A stretch of 64,000 nt of DNA. Origin: Exiguobacterium sp. s122. GTDB taxonomy: Bacteria; Bacillota; Bacilli; Exiguobacteriales; Exiguobacteriaceae. Positions 7,816 to 17,259 of this stretch are shown here, one piece after another. The DNA is taken from assembly GCF_018618475.1 (NCBI RefSeq), contig NZ_JACSMD010000003.1, forward strand, positions 62,001 through 126,000, written 5' to 3'. How positions within the stretch are numbered: position 1 is the first letter of the stretch; each line of letters starts with the position of its first letter. The translations under genes and the position numbers were made by a program. A model generated the notes under the pieces. That model made no database searches and was not told the origin of the DNA. It worked only from the letters and a program-made list of their open reading frames with translations.

Positions 7816-9885
7816 ATGCCAGAGAACTCGTCGTTAAAAAAGTTACACCAAGTTTTAAAAGATAAACGGACCGATTTGCACTATGAGATCCCGTCCTTAT
7901 GGAATCGAATGCGCTTCTTATCCGAACCGGTCCGCGATGGTGTCGAACGGGTCAACCCATACGATTTCTTAATCGAGACGATCGAGAAAGGCATTCTTCC
8001 GCATGCGGTCGACGGCCGTGATTACACCGAATCAGTCGCGAAGGCGGACGCTTACTTGGAGACAGGTGGCGATTGGATTAAGCGTGCTTCGGTTTACTCG
8101 ATGCAAGTGCGGACATCAACGTCTTGGGATCATGATGGGTCTGGTTATGTCGAAATGAAGAATACACAAGGAATGAAAGATACGGGGACGTTCGTAAAGA
8201 CGCTTGCCTTGTTGCCTCATCTCCTTTACATGGGAATCGATACGTTATTCATGTTGCCAATCTCGCAACATAGCCATAAAAATAAAAAAGGCGAGTTCGG
8301 CTCTCCGTATGCCGTCCAAGATTTCTTCGCCATCGATGAAGAGCTCAAAGAGACGCTCACAGGGGACGACATGACCGTCGAGGAAGAGTTTGCCGCTTTC
8401 GTCGAAGCTTGTCATATGGTCGGCATCCGTGTTGTCATCGACGTCATTCCTCGAACGTGTGCCCGTGACAACCGATTAATTTTAGAAAATCCAGAATGGT
8501 TCTATTGGATTCCGGTTACCGAGCTCGACTATTACCATCCGCCGCACGTACCGGGAATCGGTGAGAACGTGAAGCCAGAATATGCGTTCTTGCCGATGAT
8601 TTACGGATCAGAAGAAGTGTGGCACCATCTGCGTCGTTTCTCGATGGCACCGAACTTAGTCGATGCGGCGAAATGGGAACAGGTGAAAGCATACTTGCTC
8701 GACCATCCGGAAGAGAACTTGCTCGCCGTCATCGAGCGGGAATTCGGTTTAACGACCGCTCCGGCGTTCTCCGACTGCATCAACGACCCGCAACCGCCCT
8801 GGTCTGACGTCACGTATTTCCGCTTGTTCCTGGATCATCCGATGGCGGCAGCGCCATACGTGAACGAAGCGAACCTCGCACCGTACATTTTATTCGATTC
8901 GATTAAATCGAATCAGTTCCGAGGCGAACAAATCAATGAGCCGCTCTGGGCGATGCTGACGGACATCATCCCGCACTATCAGCGGGAATATGGGATTGAT
9001 GGCGCACGGATCGATATGGGCCATGCGTTACCGGTCGATTTGGCTCAACGGATTTTGACGGAGCCACGAGCACTCGACTCGAACTTCAGCTTTATCGCCG
9101 AAGAGTTGATTGAGATTGGGGCGTGGGCGGCACGCGATGCCGGTTATAATATGATTATCGGCTATGGTTTTTATAAAGAACCACGTTTTGACACGCACGA
9201 TACACACCAATTCTTTTACGATTCACGCTTCTTGCCACTCCCTGTGTTCGCTGCCGGGGAGACCGCGGATACCCGCCGCATCGCCACTCGTGACGGCGGT
9301 CGTCAAGCGAGTCGATTGCTCACTGTCTTGAACGGGTTCATGCCGAACGGGGTGCCGATGACGAACTCCGGACTCGAACTCTATGAGACACAGCCGATGA
9401 ACACCGGGCTCGACTGTCGTCCGGAAGAAGCGTATCAGCTTTTCCCGACTGATCCTTATTTCGGCAAACTCGCCTTCTTCGACGCGTATCAGTTCCATTG
9501 GGATCACCCAGAACGGGACGAGATGATCGAACTGATGCATCAAGTGGCTGGAATTCGTCGTCGTTGGCTGGACGTACTCGTCAATCCGAGCCATTTTGAG
9601 CCGTTGACGATGGGGCAGATGGATGCGCCGTTTATTGGTCTGGCCTGGTTGCGTCCGGACACGAACGAGACACTCCTCGTCGTCGCCAATACGAATATGC
9701 ACCAATCGCTTCAGGGCACGGTCGCCCTCGACGGCGTACGTCGCCGGAACTGGAACGCGAGCCGTTTCGCCGAGATGGTCTACTCCCCGAATTCGTGGCC
9801 GTACGCGGAGCACAGTTTTGATGACAATTGGAACTTGTGGGTCGATTTGAAACCAGGTGAAGTGAAAGTATATGAGATGAAATAA
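7816..9885 (+). CDS. GH13 enzyme resembling Thermotoga maltosyltransferase
   Basis: The protein has 689 residues with a GH13 (alpha-amylase clan) barrel. Region I is unusual, VVIDVIPRTCARDN, with no histidine where amylases have VNH. Region II is GIDGARIDMGHALP (nucleophile D400) and region III is FIAEEL (acid/base near E429). Long segments, such as the ACHMVGIRVVIDVIPRT region, SDCINDPQPPW, ETADTRRIATR and FDAYQFHWDHP, match what I recall of the T. maritima maltosyltransferase, which moves maltosyl units between alpha-1,4-glucans. There is no signal peptide, so it acts inside the cell. ATG 7816 follows AAGGAGA. It is monocistronic. GlgE-like or generic glycosidase activity is the alternative. 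Confidence 0.75.
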   Translation: MPENSSLKKLHQVLKDKRTDLHYEIPSLWNRMRFLSEPVRDGVERVNPYDFLIETIEKGILPHAVDGRDYTESVAKADAYLETGGDWIKRASVYSMQVRTSTSWDHDGSGYVEMKNTQGMKDTGTFVKTLALLPHLLYMGIDTLFMLPISQHSHKNKKGEFGSPYAVQDFFAIDEELKETLTGDDMTVEEEFAAFVEACHMVGIRVVIDVIPRTCARDNRLILENPEWFYWIPVTELDYYHPPHVPGIGENVKPEYAFLPMIYGSEEVWHHLRRFSMAPNLVDAAKWEQVKAYLLDHPEENLLAVIEREFGLTTAPAFSDCINDPQPPWSDVTYFRLFLDHPMAAAPYVNEANLAPYILFDSIKSNQFRGEQINEPLWAMLTDIIPHYQREYGIDGARIDMGHALPVDLAQRILTEPRALDSNFSFIAEELIEIGAWAARDAGYNMIIGYGFYKEPRFDTHDTHQFFYDSRFLPLPVFAAGETADTRRIATRDGGRQASRLLTVLNGFMPNGVPMTNSGLELYETQPMNTGLDCRPEEAYQLFPTDPYFGKLAFFDAYQFHWDHPERDEMIELMHQVAGIRRRWLDVLVNPSHFEPLTMGQMDAPFIGLAWLRPDTNETLLVVANTNMHQSLQGTVALDGVRRRNWNASRFAEMVYSPNSWPYAEHSFDDNWNLWVDLKPGEVKVYEMK

Positions 9886-9890
9886 GGCAA

Positions 9891-9925
9891 AAACGCCTCG
9901 GACCGAGAACAGGTCCGAGGCGTTT
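9891..9925. terminator. bidirectional terminator
   Basis: Fourteen-base perfect stem AAACGCCTCGGACC / GGTCCGAGGCGTTT with a seven-base loop, between two convergent genes. Confidence 0.88.
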
Positions 9926-9926
9926 G

Positions 9927-12530
9927 CTATTGTCGTTGTTTCATGTAGAAGATGACGAACTCATCGAGTGGCATCGGTTTCGCATATCGATAGCCTTGCA
10001 TCGAGTCACAGCCGATTCGGCGTAAAAACGTCTCTTGGTATTCGGTTTCGACGCCTTCTGCGACAAGCGCCATTCCAAGTTGTCTCGCCATGGCGACAAT
10101 GGTCGCCGTGACCGTCTGGTACTCTCGATTTTCTTCGAGTTGCATCGTGAACTCGCGTGGAATCTTGAGTTCGTCGATCGGATAGCGGACGAGGTAGGCG
10201 AGCGAGCTATAGCCGGTACCGAAATCGTCAATCGACAGTTTGATGCCGAGTGCCTTCAGTTCGAGGATACGATTCAAGACGCGGTCGGAATGGTGTGCTG
10301 CGACCGTCTCCGTCAATTCGAAGTTCAATCGGCTCGGCTCAATCGGGAATCGCTCAAAGAGTGACGTCAAATACTCGATTAAGTGTTCATCGAACAATTG
10401 GCGGACCGATAAGTTGACCGACAGCTTCGGTAAATCGATTTCGCCTTGTTCGAACGCATACATGAGCTGGAACGTCTCGTGAATCATCCAACGGCCGAGG
10501 TCTTGAATATGTCCTGTCTCTTCGGCGATCGGGATGAACTCACTCGGCGGGACGAAGACGCCGTCGCGCTGCCAACGCATGAGCGCTTCGGCACCGATGA
10601 TCCGCTTCGTCGCCGCATCGACCTGAGGCTGAAGGTAAAGCGAGATCTCGCCTTTTTCTAAAGCGGTATCGAGTCCTTCCATCAACAGTTTACGCTCTTC
10701 TTTGTCTTCACGGAGCTCTGGTGCGAACAGGACGGTCTCATCCCGTCCTTTTTCTTTTGCCTTATACATGGCCAAATCAGCGTTTGACAGTAGATGTTTG
10801 AGTGTCGCCCCGTGATGAGGATAACGAACGATTCCGATGGAGGCGTGAATTTCGACAAGCGTCCCGGCCAAGTAGTAGGGAGGACTGTAGACAAGACGAC
10901 GTAGTCGTTCAATCAACATCTCATCGTCATCGTGTTCGGCGACGACGATGAACTCATCCCCACCGAGGCGTCCGGCGTATTCGTTCGGCAATAGGGCGAG
11001 GCGGAGCCGTTTGCCGATGTGTTGTAACAATTGGTCGCCCATATGGTGACCGAATTGATCGTTGATTTCTTTAAAGCCATCCAAGTCAGAAAACATTAAC
11101 GTGAACGGGCGTCCGTCTTCGATGAGCCGTTCAATCTGCTCCTGGAGGGCATAGCGGTTATGTAACCCGGTCAAGCTGTCATGGTTCGCTTGATACAGAA
11201 TTTGTTCTTGCTGTACGATCATTTGCGTGATGTCTTTGACGATGGCATAGATGCCCTCGACGTCTCCATTGATAATCATCGGGATGTTCATCAATTGCCA
11301 CACACGTTTCGTCCCGTCATCGGTCACGATATTGACTTCGAGCGTTTCCGGACGTCCGGTCGTCAAGTCGTGAAGGGCGGTGGCGTAAGCCCCTCGGTCC
11401 TTCGGTTCGATCACGTCGAGAATGTTTGTCCCGATTAGCGTGTCGGCGGTGTGGCCGAGAACGGAACTCCCCGCCTCATTGACCGACAGCACTTCGCCGT
11501 CCAAGTCGAATAAAAAAATTGGTTCCGCATGATAGGCGAATAGCGAGCGATATTGTTGTTCGCGAATTTCGAGTTCGTGTGCTTTTGTCGTCACGGCAGT
11601 CTCGAGGTCGGTGTTGACGGTATGTAGGCGATGACTGATTAACGCGTTTTGTTTCGTCACGACGAACTGACGAATGAGTAAAAGCAACACGGCGTTCGCA
11701 ATCATGGAATCGAGGACGGACGTACCGAGCAGCCGGTCGGATGCAAGCATGAAAAGCATGACGATCATGCTGTAGACAGTATAATCAATCACCGAATCAT
11801 GGATGAGAACGTCTTCGCTTGGTTCATCGTACAAAAAACTAATGGAGATGAGGAAGATGCTACTGACTTGGAGCACATGAACAAGGTCGTGGCCAATTCC
11901 AGCGAAGGCAATCACTTGATTCACGATTGAGGCGGTCGTAAACCCGAGAATCCCGACGAGAAGGAGGATTCGAAACGTATGACCCGGCGTGACAAAACGA
12001 TTCAAGTACAAAAAAGCGAGCGCCATATACAAACTGACGAGCACCATCTGCTCTTCGAATCCATTCAATTGATTGCGATACGCTTCTCCGTGAGAAGAAT
12101 AAAAATAAAGATGGAGCGCACCGACAAGTAAAAAACTGAACAGGGCGAACACATCGAATGTCCGGAGTTTCAGCGTGCGCATCTCAATCGATTGTGTGAT
12201 GACAATCAAAGCCATAATTAAATAAAAAAAGTTTTGGCTAAACAAAATCAAATCACTCGAAACAGGAACTTCGTAATGTAGCGCGGTCAAGTACGTCATG
12301 AAGCACACGTTTCCAGCACTAATCAGGATGTAAATGAAGCGTCGCATCCCGCGATGGGCCGCAGCCGCGTAACCGCTAAATAAGGTTGCGATGAACGTGA
12401 TGACGATGAAATAGACGAACAGACTCGTCTCACGTAGCGAATAAGGACTGAAAATAATCAATAAAAGTCCAAGAAAAAATGTCCCGACGAGCAGGGCGGG
12501 TACTGATTGGCGCAAGGAGTGGCTAGACAA
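9927..12530 (-). CDS. multi-pass membrane PAS-GGDEF-EAL protein (c-di-GMP turnover)
   Basis: The product is about 867 residues. Residues 1-290 hold roughly eight hydrophobic helices, then a coiled linker, a PAS domain (about 325-440), GGDEF (about 450-610) and EAL (about 620-865). The cyclase signature GGDEF is intact, and EALMRW, LTETV, IDDFGTGYSSL and VAEGVE are present in EAL. One oddity is DELKIPREF where most EAL domains have KID, so a normally conserved metal-site aspartate is proline. Either activity could dominate. AAGGAGG is placed for TTG 12530 (eight bases); GTG 12539 in the same frame overlaps the ribosome site. It sits alone between two terminators. Confidence 0.88.
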   Translation of the reverse strand: MSSHSLRQSVPALLVGTFFLGLLLIIFSPYSLRETSLFVYFIVITFIATLFSGYAAAAHRGMRRFIYILISAGNVCFMTYLTALHYEVPVSSDLILFSQNFFYLIMALIVITQSIEMRTLKLRTFDVFALFSFLLVGALHLYFYSSHGEAYRNQLNGFEEQMVLVSLYMALAFLYLNRFVTPGHTFRILLLVGILGFTTASIVNQVIAFAGIGHDLVHVLQVSSIFLISISFLYDEPSEDVLIHDSVIDYTVYSMIVMLFMLASDRLLGTSVLDSMIANAVLLLLIRQFVVTKQNALISHRLHTVNTDLETAVTTKAHELEIREQQYRSLFAYHAEPIFLFDLDGEVLSVNEAGSSVLGHTADTLIGTNILDVIEPKDRGAYATALHDLTTGRPETLEVNIVTDDGTKRVWQLMNIPMIINGDVEGIYAIVKDITQMIVQQEQILYQANHDSLTGLHNRYALQEQIERLIEDGRPFTLMFSDLDGFKEINDQFGHHMGDQLLQHIGKRLRLALLPNEYAGRLGGDEFIVVAEHDDDEMLIERLRRLVYSPPYYLAGTLVEIHASIGIVRYPHHGATLKHLLSNADLAMYKAKEKGRDETVLFAPELREDKEERKLLMEGLDTALEKGEISLYLQPQVDAATKRIIGAEALMRWQRDGVFVPPSEFIPIAEETGHIQDLGRWMIHETFQLMYAFEQGEIDLPKLSVNLSVRQLFDEHLIEYLTSLFERFPIEPSRLNFELTETVAAHHSDRVLNRILELKALGIKLSIDDFGTGYSSLAYLVRYPIDELKIPREFTMQLEENREYQTVTATIVAMARQLGMALVAEGVETEYQETFLRRIGCDSMQGYRYAKPMPLDEFVIFYMKQRQ

Positions 12531-12599
12531 CTCATGCACCTCCTTCTATATTCTATGAGGCTCATTCGTATTATCGGAACGAATTCTGGTTTGTTACAC

Positions 12600-12630
12600 T
12601 AAAAAATCGACAACCACGCGTTGTCGATTA
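12600..12630 (-). terminator. terminator after yitT-like gene
   Basis: On the minus strand, ten-base stem AATCGACAAC / GTTGTCGATT followed by a T run. Confidence 0.85.
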
Positions 12631-13494
12631 AAGGGTGTATGAATGTTCCTTGAAGTTTCCGACGACCGAATCAATTTCTGACACCGTAATGAACGCTTCT
12701 GAGTCGATATCCGACACGATTTGACGCAATTTTGGGATCTCATTGTTTTGGACGACGACGTATAGCATTTTTTTCGTATCGTTCGAATATCCGCCAATCG
12801 CATCCATGATCGTGACACCACGCTTCAAGTTCTGCTTAATCACCAAATTGATTTCATCCGACTTTTTACAGATGATAAAGCACTGCTTTTGAGCCGAGAA
12901 GAAACGGTGAATCGTCAACAACGTCCGTGAGCGAACGAAGCTCAAGACGAGGGCATACATGACGGCTTTGATGTCGAATGTAATGAAGACGAGCACGTAG
13001 ACGACGATGTCTTGCGTCAAAAAGATTTTAGGGAGCGAGAGGTTTCGGTTCGTCGTATAGATGACTTTTCCGAGAATATCGAGTCCACCTGTCGAGGCTC
13101 CAGCAAATAAGAGTAGCGCCAACCCGAGCCCAGAAACGATGCCGCTGAAGACGGAAGCGACAAGCGGGTCATCGAGCGGGGTCGGTGGAATGAGGACCGG
13201 TAGCGCATCGATTAAAATCGAGGACAAGACGACGACGATTCCCGTCATGAAAATGAATCGCTTCCCTAAAAATTTGATTCCGACGATAAAGAGCGGGATA
13301 TTCAGCAAGAGTTGCGTGAGCCCGATTGGCGTCCCGAAGAGTTCGTTGACAATAAGTGTGATCCCGACGATTCCTCCCGAGCCGATTTCGTTTGGCTTGA
13401 GAAGCAAACCGACGAAGATGGATTGTAGAATCGTTCCGGCAATAATGAACAGGACCGTTTCGACGGCGATTCGTTTTCTTGATTTTGCGTACAT
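12628..13494 (-). CDS. YitT family membrane protein (DUF161/DUF2179)
   Basis: The protein has 288 residues with about six membrane helices (1-195) and a C-terminal soluble DUF2179 domain (about 200-285) starting near KQCFIICKK. Glycine-rich NEIGSGGIVGI and GASTGGLDILG motifs are typical of YitT proteins, which are abundant in Bacillales and mostly of unknown function. The only in-frame ATG near the family's usual start is 13494, since a TAG lies just upstream, and it has no Shine-Dalgarno site. An AAAGGGGG instead precedes an out-of-frame ATG at 13514. This may mean weak or coupled translation, or a small sequence change near the start. Confidence 0.88.
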   Translation of the reverse strand: MYAKSRKRIAVETVLFIIAGTILQSIFVGLLLKPNEIGSGGIVGITLIVNELFGTPIGLTQLLLNIPLFIVGIKFLGKRFIFMTGIVVVLSSILIDALPVLIPPTPLDDPLVASVFSGIVSGLGLALLLFAGASTGGLDILGKVIYTTNRNLSLPKIFLTQDIVVYVLVFITFDIKAVMYALVLSFVRSRTLLTIHRFFSAQKQCFIICKKSDEINLVIKQNLKRGVTIMDAIGGYSNDTKKMLYVVVQNNEIPKLRQIVSDIDSEAFITVSEIDSVVGNFKEHSYTL

Positions 13495-13580
13495 AGAAGT
13501 TGGCTAGGCGCCATACGCCCCCTTTGATATAGTTCTCAAGCAAGCGTACTTCGACCGACGCAGAATTTCAAGCGTATGAT

Positions 13581-13988
13581 TTACATCTCGTGATGAAACC
13601 GGTCAATATCACTGGCGAGTTGTTCGTGAACATAATCGATGACTTGGGCATCATCGAACAATCCAAGCGGTGCATCATCCGGAATGGCATCGAATGGCGA
13701 GACGAAATACAGCACGGCCGCGACGAGCGCATCTTCTTTTTCTGGTTGCATGTCGAACTGGTCGTTATAGATTGCCCGTAATATATTGAGCAACTGTTTC
13801 ATCTGGAAATAAAGCGTCAATTCTTCTTCGCGCTCGATGTTCGAGATGTCATAGGAAGCGACGTCGACAGTCACTTTGGCGAGGGCTAGTTCGCCTTGGA
13901 CGAGCAAGTCTCCGCGCTGCTCATTATCGGTGTATGACGTTTTCGCTGTATCTAGAAAGTGTGCATACGTTGTTTTCCAATCTGGCAT
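13581..13988 (-). CDS. DUF1232 (YkvA-like) protein
   Basis: The 135-residue protein carries the DUF1232 signature near residues 88-115, AAVLYFVSPFDAIPDDAP followed by a DDAQVI motif. Members of this family often have a short membrane-associated helix at this motif; function is unknown. ATG 13988 follows GAAGGAGG. It is monocistronic and divergent from the aminopeptidase gene. Confidence 0.8.
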   Translation of the reverse strand: MPDWKTTYAHFLDTAKTSYTDNEQRGDLLVQGELALAKVTVDVASYDISNIEREEELTLYFQMKQLLNILRAIYNDQFDMQPEKEDALVAAVLYFVSPFDAIPDDAPLGLFDDAQVIDYVHEQLASDIDRFHHEM

Positions 13989-14103
13989 ATTAAATTCCTC
14001 CTTCTTTCTTCATCTACTAATATGCCCGTTTTTGCGATTTGGTTGCAACTTTTCCGAAAATTTAAGAAAATAAGAAAGAACGAAAAAAGGAGGAACTGTA
14101 CAT

Positions 14104-15342
14104 ATGTCTACTTATACAATCCCGACCGAAGCGGAGTTTGCCCGTTATGCGGAACTCGCCGTAAAAAAAGGTGTCAATATCCAACCGGGCCAACAGCTTG
14201 AAATCCGTGCCGATATCAGCCAAGCGCCACTCGTCCGTCAAGTCGTCAAAGCAGCATACGCTGCTGGAGCCAAACAAGTTTTCGTTAACTGGAGCGACGA
14301 GGAGTCGACGAAGATTCGTTATTTTGACGCGCCACAAGACTCATTTAAAGAATTCCCAGAATGGTTGAAAGCTCGTTTTGAGCAACTTGCAGAAGAGAAG
14401 ACAGCGTTCTTGTCGATTGTCAGTGATGATCCCGATGCGTTAAACGGTGTCGACTCGTCTCGAATCGCGGATTCGAACCGGGCCGCCGGCGTGGCGCTCG
14501 CTACATGGCGCAAGTACGTCATGAGCGACAACGTGAGCTGGTCAATCGTTGCCGGTGCCTCAGAGGCATGGGCGAAAAAGGTATTCCCAGACCGTGAAGA
14601 TGCGGTTGCTGCACTTTGGCGTGCTATTTTTGCGGCAACCCGCATGGACGAGACAGACGTCGTCGCCGCTTGGGACGAGCACGATCAAGCGCTCCGGACC
14701 CGTGCGAAGCTGTTGACGGAAAAGAAATATGCGAAATTGCACTATAAGGCGCCGGGTACGGAATTGACGATTGGCCTTCCGAAGAAGCACGTCTTCCTTG
14801 GTGGTGGCGGACCGAACACGGATGGCGTCGATTTCATCGCCAACATGCCGACGGAGGAAGTGTTTACGCTTGCCGATAAAGATGCGGTCGAAGGGCATGT
14901 ATCGAGCACGAAGCCACTCAGCTACAGCGGAAACTTGATTGACGAGTTCACGCTTTGGTTCGAAGGTGGAAAAGTCGTGAAAGCGGAAGCGAAACAAGGT
15001 CAGGCTGCACTTGATGAGTTGCTGAACCTCGATGAAGGGGCGCGTCGTATCGGTGAAGTGGCGCTCGTTCCGGACGATTCACCAATCTCGAACTCGGGCC
15101 TCCTCTTCTACAATACGTTGTTTGATGAGAACGCCTCGTGCCACTTGGCGCTCGGACGTGCCTACTCGACATGCCTAGAAGGCGGACCATCGATGTCAGC
15201 GGAAGAACTCGCCGAGAACGGGGCGAACGATTCGATGACACACGTCGACTTCATGATTGGGTCAGCCGAGATGGATATCGACGGGGAGCGGGAAGACGGT
15301 TCACGCGAAGCGATCATGCGTGCTGGGAACTGGGTGATTTAA
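14104..15342 (+). CDS. ampS: M29 family metallo-aminopeptidase
   Basis: This cytoplasmic aminopeptidase of 412 residues belongs to the AmpS/PepS/AmpT (M29) family and removes N-terminal residues from peptides with two metal ions. Expected ligands are visible: the glutamate of PTEEVFT, IGEVALVPDDS, the histidine of ENASCHLALG, and MTHVDFMIGS near residue 380. Length equals the family norm. ATG 14104 follows AGGAGG. Single gene with a terminator downstream. Confidence 0.92.
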   Translation: MSTYTIPTEAEFARYAELAVKKGVNIQPGQQLEIRADISQAPLVRQVVKAAYAAGAKQVFVNWSDEESTKIRYFDAPQDSFKEFPEWLKARFEQLAEEKTAFLSIVSDDPDALNGVDSSRIADSNRAAGVALATWRKYVMSDNVSWSIVAGASEAWAKKVFPDREDAVAALWRAIFAATRMDETDVVAAWDEHDQALRTRAKLLTEKKYAKLHYKAPGTELTIGLPKKHVFLGGGGPNTDGVDFIANMPTEEVFTLADKDAVEGHVSSTKPLSYSGNLIDEFTLWFEGGKVVKAEAKQGQAALDELLNLDEGARRIGEVALVPDDSPISNSGLLFYNTLFDENASCHLALGRAYSTCLEGGPSMSAEELAENGANDSMTHVDFMIGSAEMDIDGEREDGSREAIMRAGNWVI

Positions 15343-15348
15343 AGAGGG

Positions 15349-15382
15349 AAGAGACGAATCCGATACGGGTTCGTCTCTTTTG
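15349..15382 (+). terminator. terminator after ampS
   Basis: Stem AAGAGACGAA / TTCGTCTCTT with an inner TCC/GGG pairing and a short T run. Confidence 0.82.
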
Positions 15383-15448
15383 GTATGAAGGAAAAAAACA
15401 TGGCCGGCTCGAATGATTCAGGAACGACTACATAAAGGGGAAATGAGC

Positions 15449-15754
15449 GTGAAAAAAGGCTTACTTTCAATCGGCGTGACTTGTCTCGTTTTGATGGTGT
15501 TACACGCGACGCCGCACGCGGCGCTCCGGACATACGTCTGTCTAATGGGGCACCCAATCGCCGCACTCACATCGCCGATTACAGAAGACGATTCGCGAAA
15601 CGAGCTAGAGCAGACAGCATTTGAAGAACGGGGCGGGAGGATTTATACGTTGACGGACCCACCAGTGGAACGCGCGACACAAGGTCGGCTCGAGAGCTAT
15701 TTCGTACGGAAAGTCGGACCGTTCTATTTGGCGGAACATTATGGGGGCGGATAA
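15449..15754 (+). CDS. small exported or membrane-anchored protein of unknown function
   Basis: The product is 101 residues, with a basic start (MKKGLL) and a hydrophobic segment to about residue 25 ending near HATPHA, which looks like a signal peptide or membrane anchor. The rest is polar with no motif I recognise. GTG 15449 is eight bases after AAGGGG; an ATG six bases upstream is too close to the ribosome site. It is bounded by terminators on both sides. Confidence 0.6.
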   Translation: MKKGLLSIGVTCLVLMVLHATPHAALRTYVCLMGHPIAALTSPITEDDSRNELEQTAFEERGGRIYTLTDPPVERATQGRLESYFVRKVGPFYLAEHYGGG

Positions 15755-15784
15755 AAGGGAGGCAGCAGACGCTGCCTCCCTTTT
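15753..15784. terminator. bidirectional terminator
   Basis: Perfect 14-base stem AAAAGGGAGGCAGC / GCTGCCTCCCTTTT with AGAC loop between convergent genes. Confidence 0.9.
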
Positions 15785-16553
15785 AAGAATGGTCGTACAA
15801 ATAGGCGAGTGCGTTCGGCAAGCGACGGCACCACGCCGACTCGTGATGAATTGCACCCGGTTCGACTTCATAACGGAACATGATTCCGCTCCTCGCAATC
15901 GTCTCGACCAATTTGGCGTTCGTATACAGATAGTCTTCTGGAGTGAACGGGCCGCTCGTCTCGTCCGTTCCGAGGTCCATGTAAAGCCGGGCCGACAGTT
16001 CCGCTTGTTTCAGCTCCCGGATGAGCGGGTCCAAGTTCGACCAGGCGGCCGTCGATAACGATCCGACACGACGAATCGAAGGATACGTCATCATCATATA
16101 GAGTGAAATGACTCCGCCCATCGAGCTGCCCATCACGCCGACGTCGTCCATATCTGTCGCGTATCGCGCATCAATCCACGGTTTCAACTCGTTCATAATC
16201 CAGTCGGTATACCGTCGTCCTTTTCCGCCGAGCGTCGGCCGTGTCTTCGCGAGTTCGGGTCCGATTCGCCGAACCAGCATCTCATCTTCAAAAAAAGAGT
16301 AGTCGTCATAACGATCGAGCCAATCCGGCGGGCTAGCGATTGCAACGACCATGAGCGGCAAACGGGACGTCTCGATGAATCGATCGATGCCCCAGTTCGC
16401 TTTCGTTTCATGGTGAAAGACGTTTTGACCGTCATGCATATAGAGGACAGGCAACCCTTCGTCATCGGAAACGAAATCCGGGCGAAACACGGATACGAGT
16501 CGTTTTTGACCGGTTTGGTCGCTCGGTAGGTTAAAGCTGAACTGTTCAATCAT
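15783..16553 (-). CDS. esterase-family alpha/beta hydrolase (PF00756 type)
   Basis: The 256-residue protein matches the esterase D / siderophore-esterase fold. LPVLYMHDGQNVF precedes the oxyanion region, the nucleophile elbow is GSSMGG (about 120), there is an acid in the DLGTDE area, and the final histidine is in GAIHHESAW. No signal peptide is seen. Relatives cleave acyl or enterobactin-type esters; the substrate is not evident here. ATG 16553 follows GAAAGGAAG. It is divergent from the tetR gene. Confidence 0.82.
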   Translation of the reverse strand: MIEQFSFNLPSDQTGQKRLVSVFRPDFVSDDEGLPVLYMHDGQNVFHHETKANWGIDRFIETSRLPLMVVAIASPPDWLDRYDDYSFFEDEMLVRRIGPELAKTRPTLGGKGRRYTDWIMNELKPWIDARYATDMDDVGVMGSSMGGVISLYMMMTYPSIRRVGSLSTAAWSNLDPLIRELKQAELSARLYMDLGTDETSGPFTPEDYLYTNAKLVETIARSGIMFRYEVEPGAIHHESAWCRRLPNALAYLYDHS

Positions 16554-16622
16554 ATATACGCTTCCTTTCACTATTTCTAAATTGATTGTGACGTTGTTTC
16601 ATCAAAAGTTCAATCACCACAC

Positions 16623-16651
16623 TTGACTACCTACCGTTCGTTAGGTAAAGT
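16623..16651 (+). promoter_or_regulatory. tetR-smr operon promoter with overlapping operator
   Basis: The -35 TTGACT (16623-16628), 17-base spacer and -10 TAAAGT (16646-16651) enclose the imperfect palindrome TACCTACCGTTCGTTAGGTA (16628-16647, 16 of 20 symmetric). The position inside the spacer fits autorepression by the TetR protein encoded next. Confidence 0.75.
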
Positions 16652-16680
16652 AAATGGAGAAGATAGGAGGACGAACGAAT

Positions 16681-17259
16681 ATGAATACAAAACAACGAAT
16701 CGAGCAAGCGGCGACGCGCCGTTTTGCGTTAGAAGGATACGAAGGACTCTCACTCGCCACACTTGCCGAGGACGTCGGGATTAAAAAGGCCTCCCTCTAT
16801 GCCCATATTGAAGGAAAAGAGCAACTGTTTAAACAAGTGGTCGAAGCGATGGCCGCTCGGTATGACCTCGCTTGGAAAGAAGCGCGTGACGAATCGTGTG
16901 CTGCGCCGCCACTTGAACGAATCGAAGCAATCGTACATGCACTGATCTGTTTCTTCGGGGAAGAAGAGACGTGGATGCTGACGAAACGGATGCTTCTTGT
17001 CCCACCACCGGAGCTGAGACCGTTCATCGAGTCGACGCTCGGGAATGTGGAGGCAGAACTGCAGGCGTTTGAAAAGGAACAGTTCCGCCTCGCGATGGAG
17101 CAGGGGGCATTGCCGGAGCAATCGCTTGACGACATATATGACGCCTATTATTGCTTTTTAGACGGGGCGCTCATCTCGCTCTTCACATTTGAAACGAATC
17201 GCTCTGCGCGTCAACGCGCTGCTTTTAACATCTTTAAGAAAGGAATTGGATGGACATGA
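16681..17259 (+). CDS. TetR-family repressor of the adjacent SMR efflux pair
   Basis: The 192-residue regulator has a helix-turn-helix in residues 5-50 (LATLAEDVGIKKASLYAHI) and a helical ligand domain. ATG 16681 follows ATAGGAGG; an earlier in-frame ATG at 16654 has no clear ribosome site. It overlaps the next gene by 10 bases. Such QacR/YxaF-type regulators normally repress the efflux genes in their own operon when no drug is bound; the upstream palindrome supports that here. Confidence 0.88.
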   Translation: MNTKQRIEQAATRRFALEGYEGLSLATLAEDVGIKKASLYAHIEGKEQLFKQVVEAMAARYDLAWKEARDESCAAPPLERIEAIVHALICFFGEEETWMLTKRMLLVPPPELRPFIESTLGNVEAELQAFEKEQFRLAMEQGALPEQSLDDIYDAYYCFLDGALISLFTFETNRSARQRAAFNIFKKGIGWT

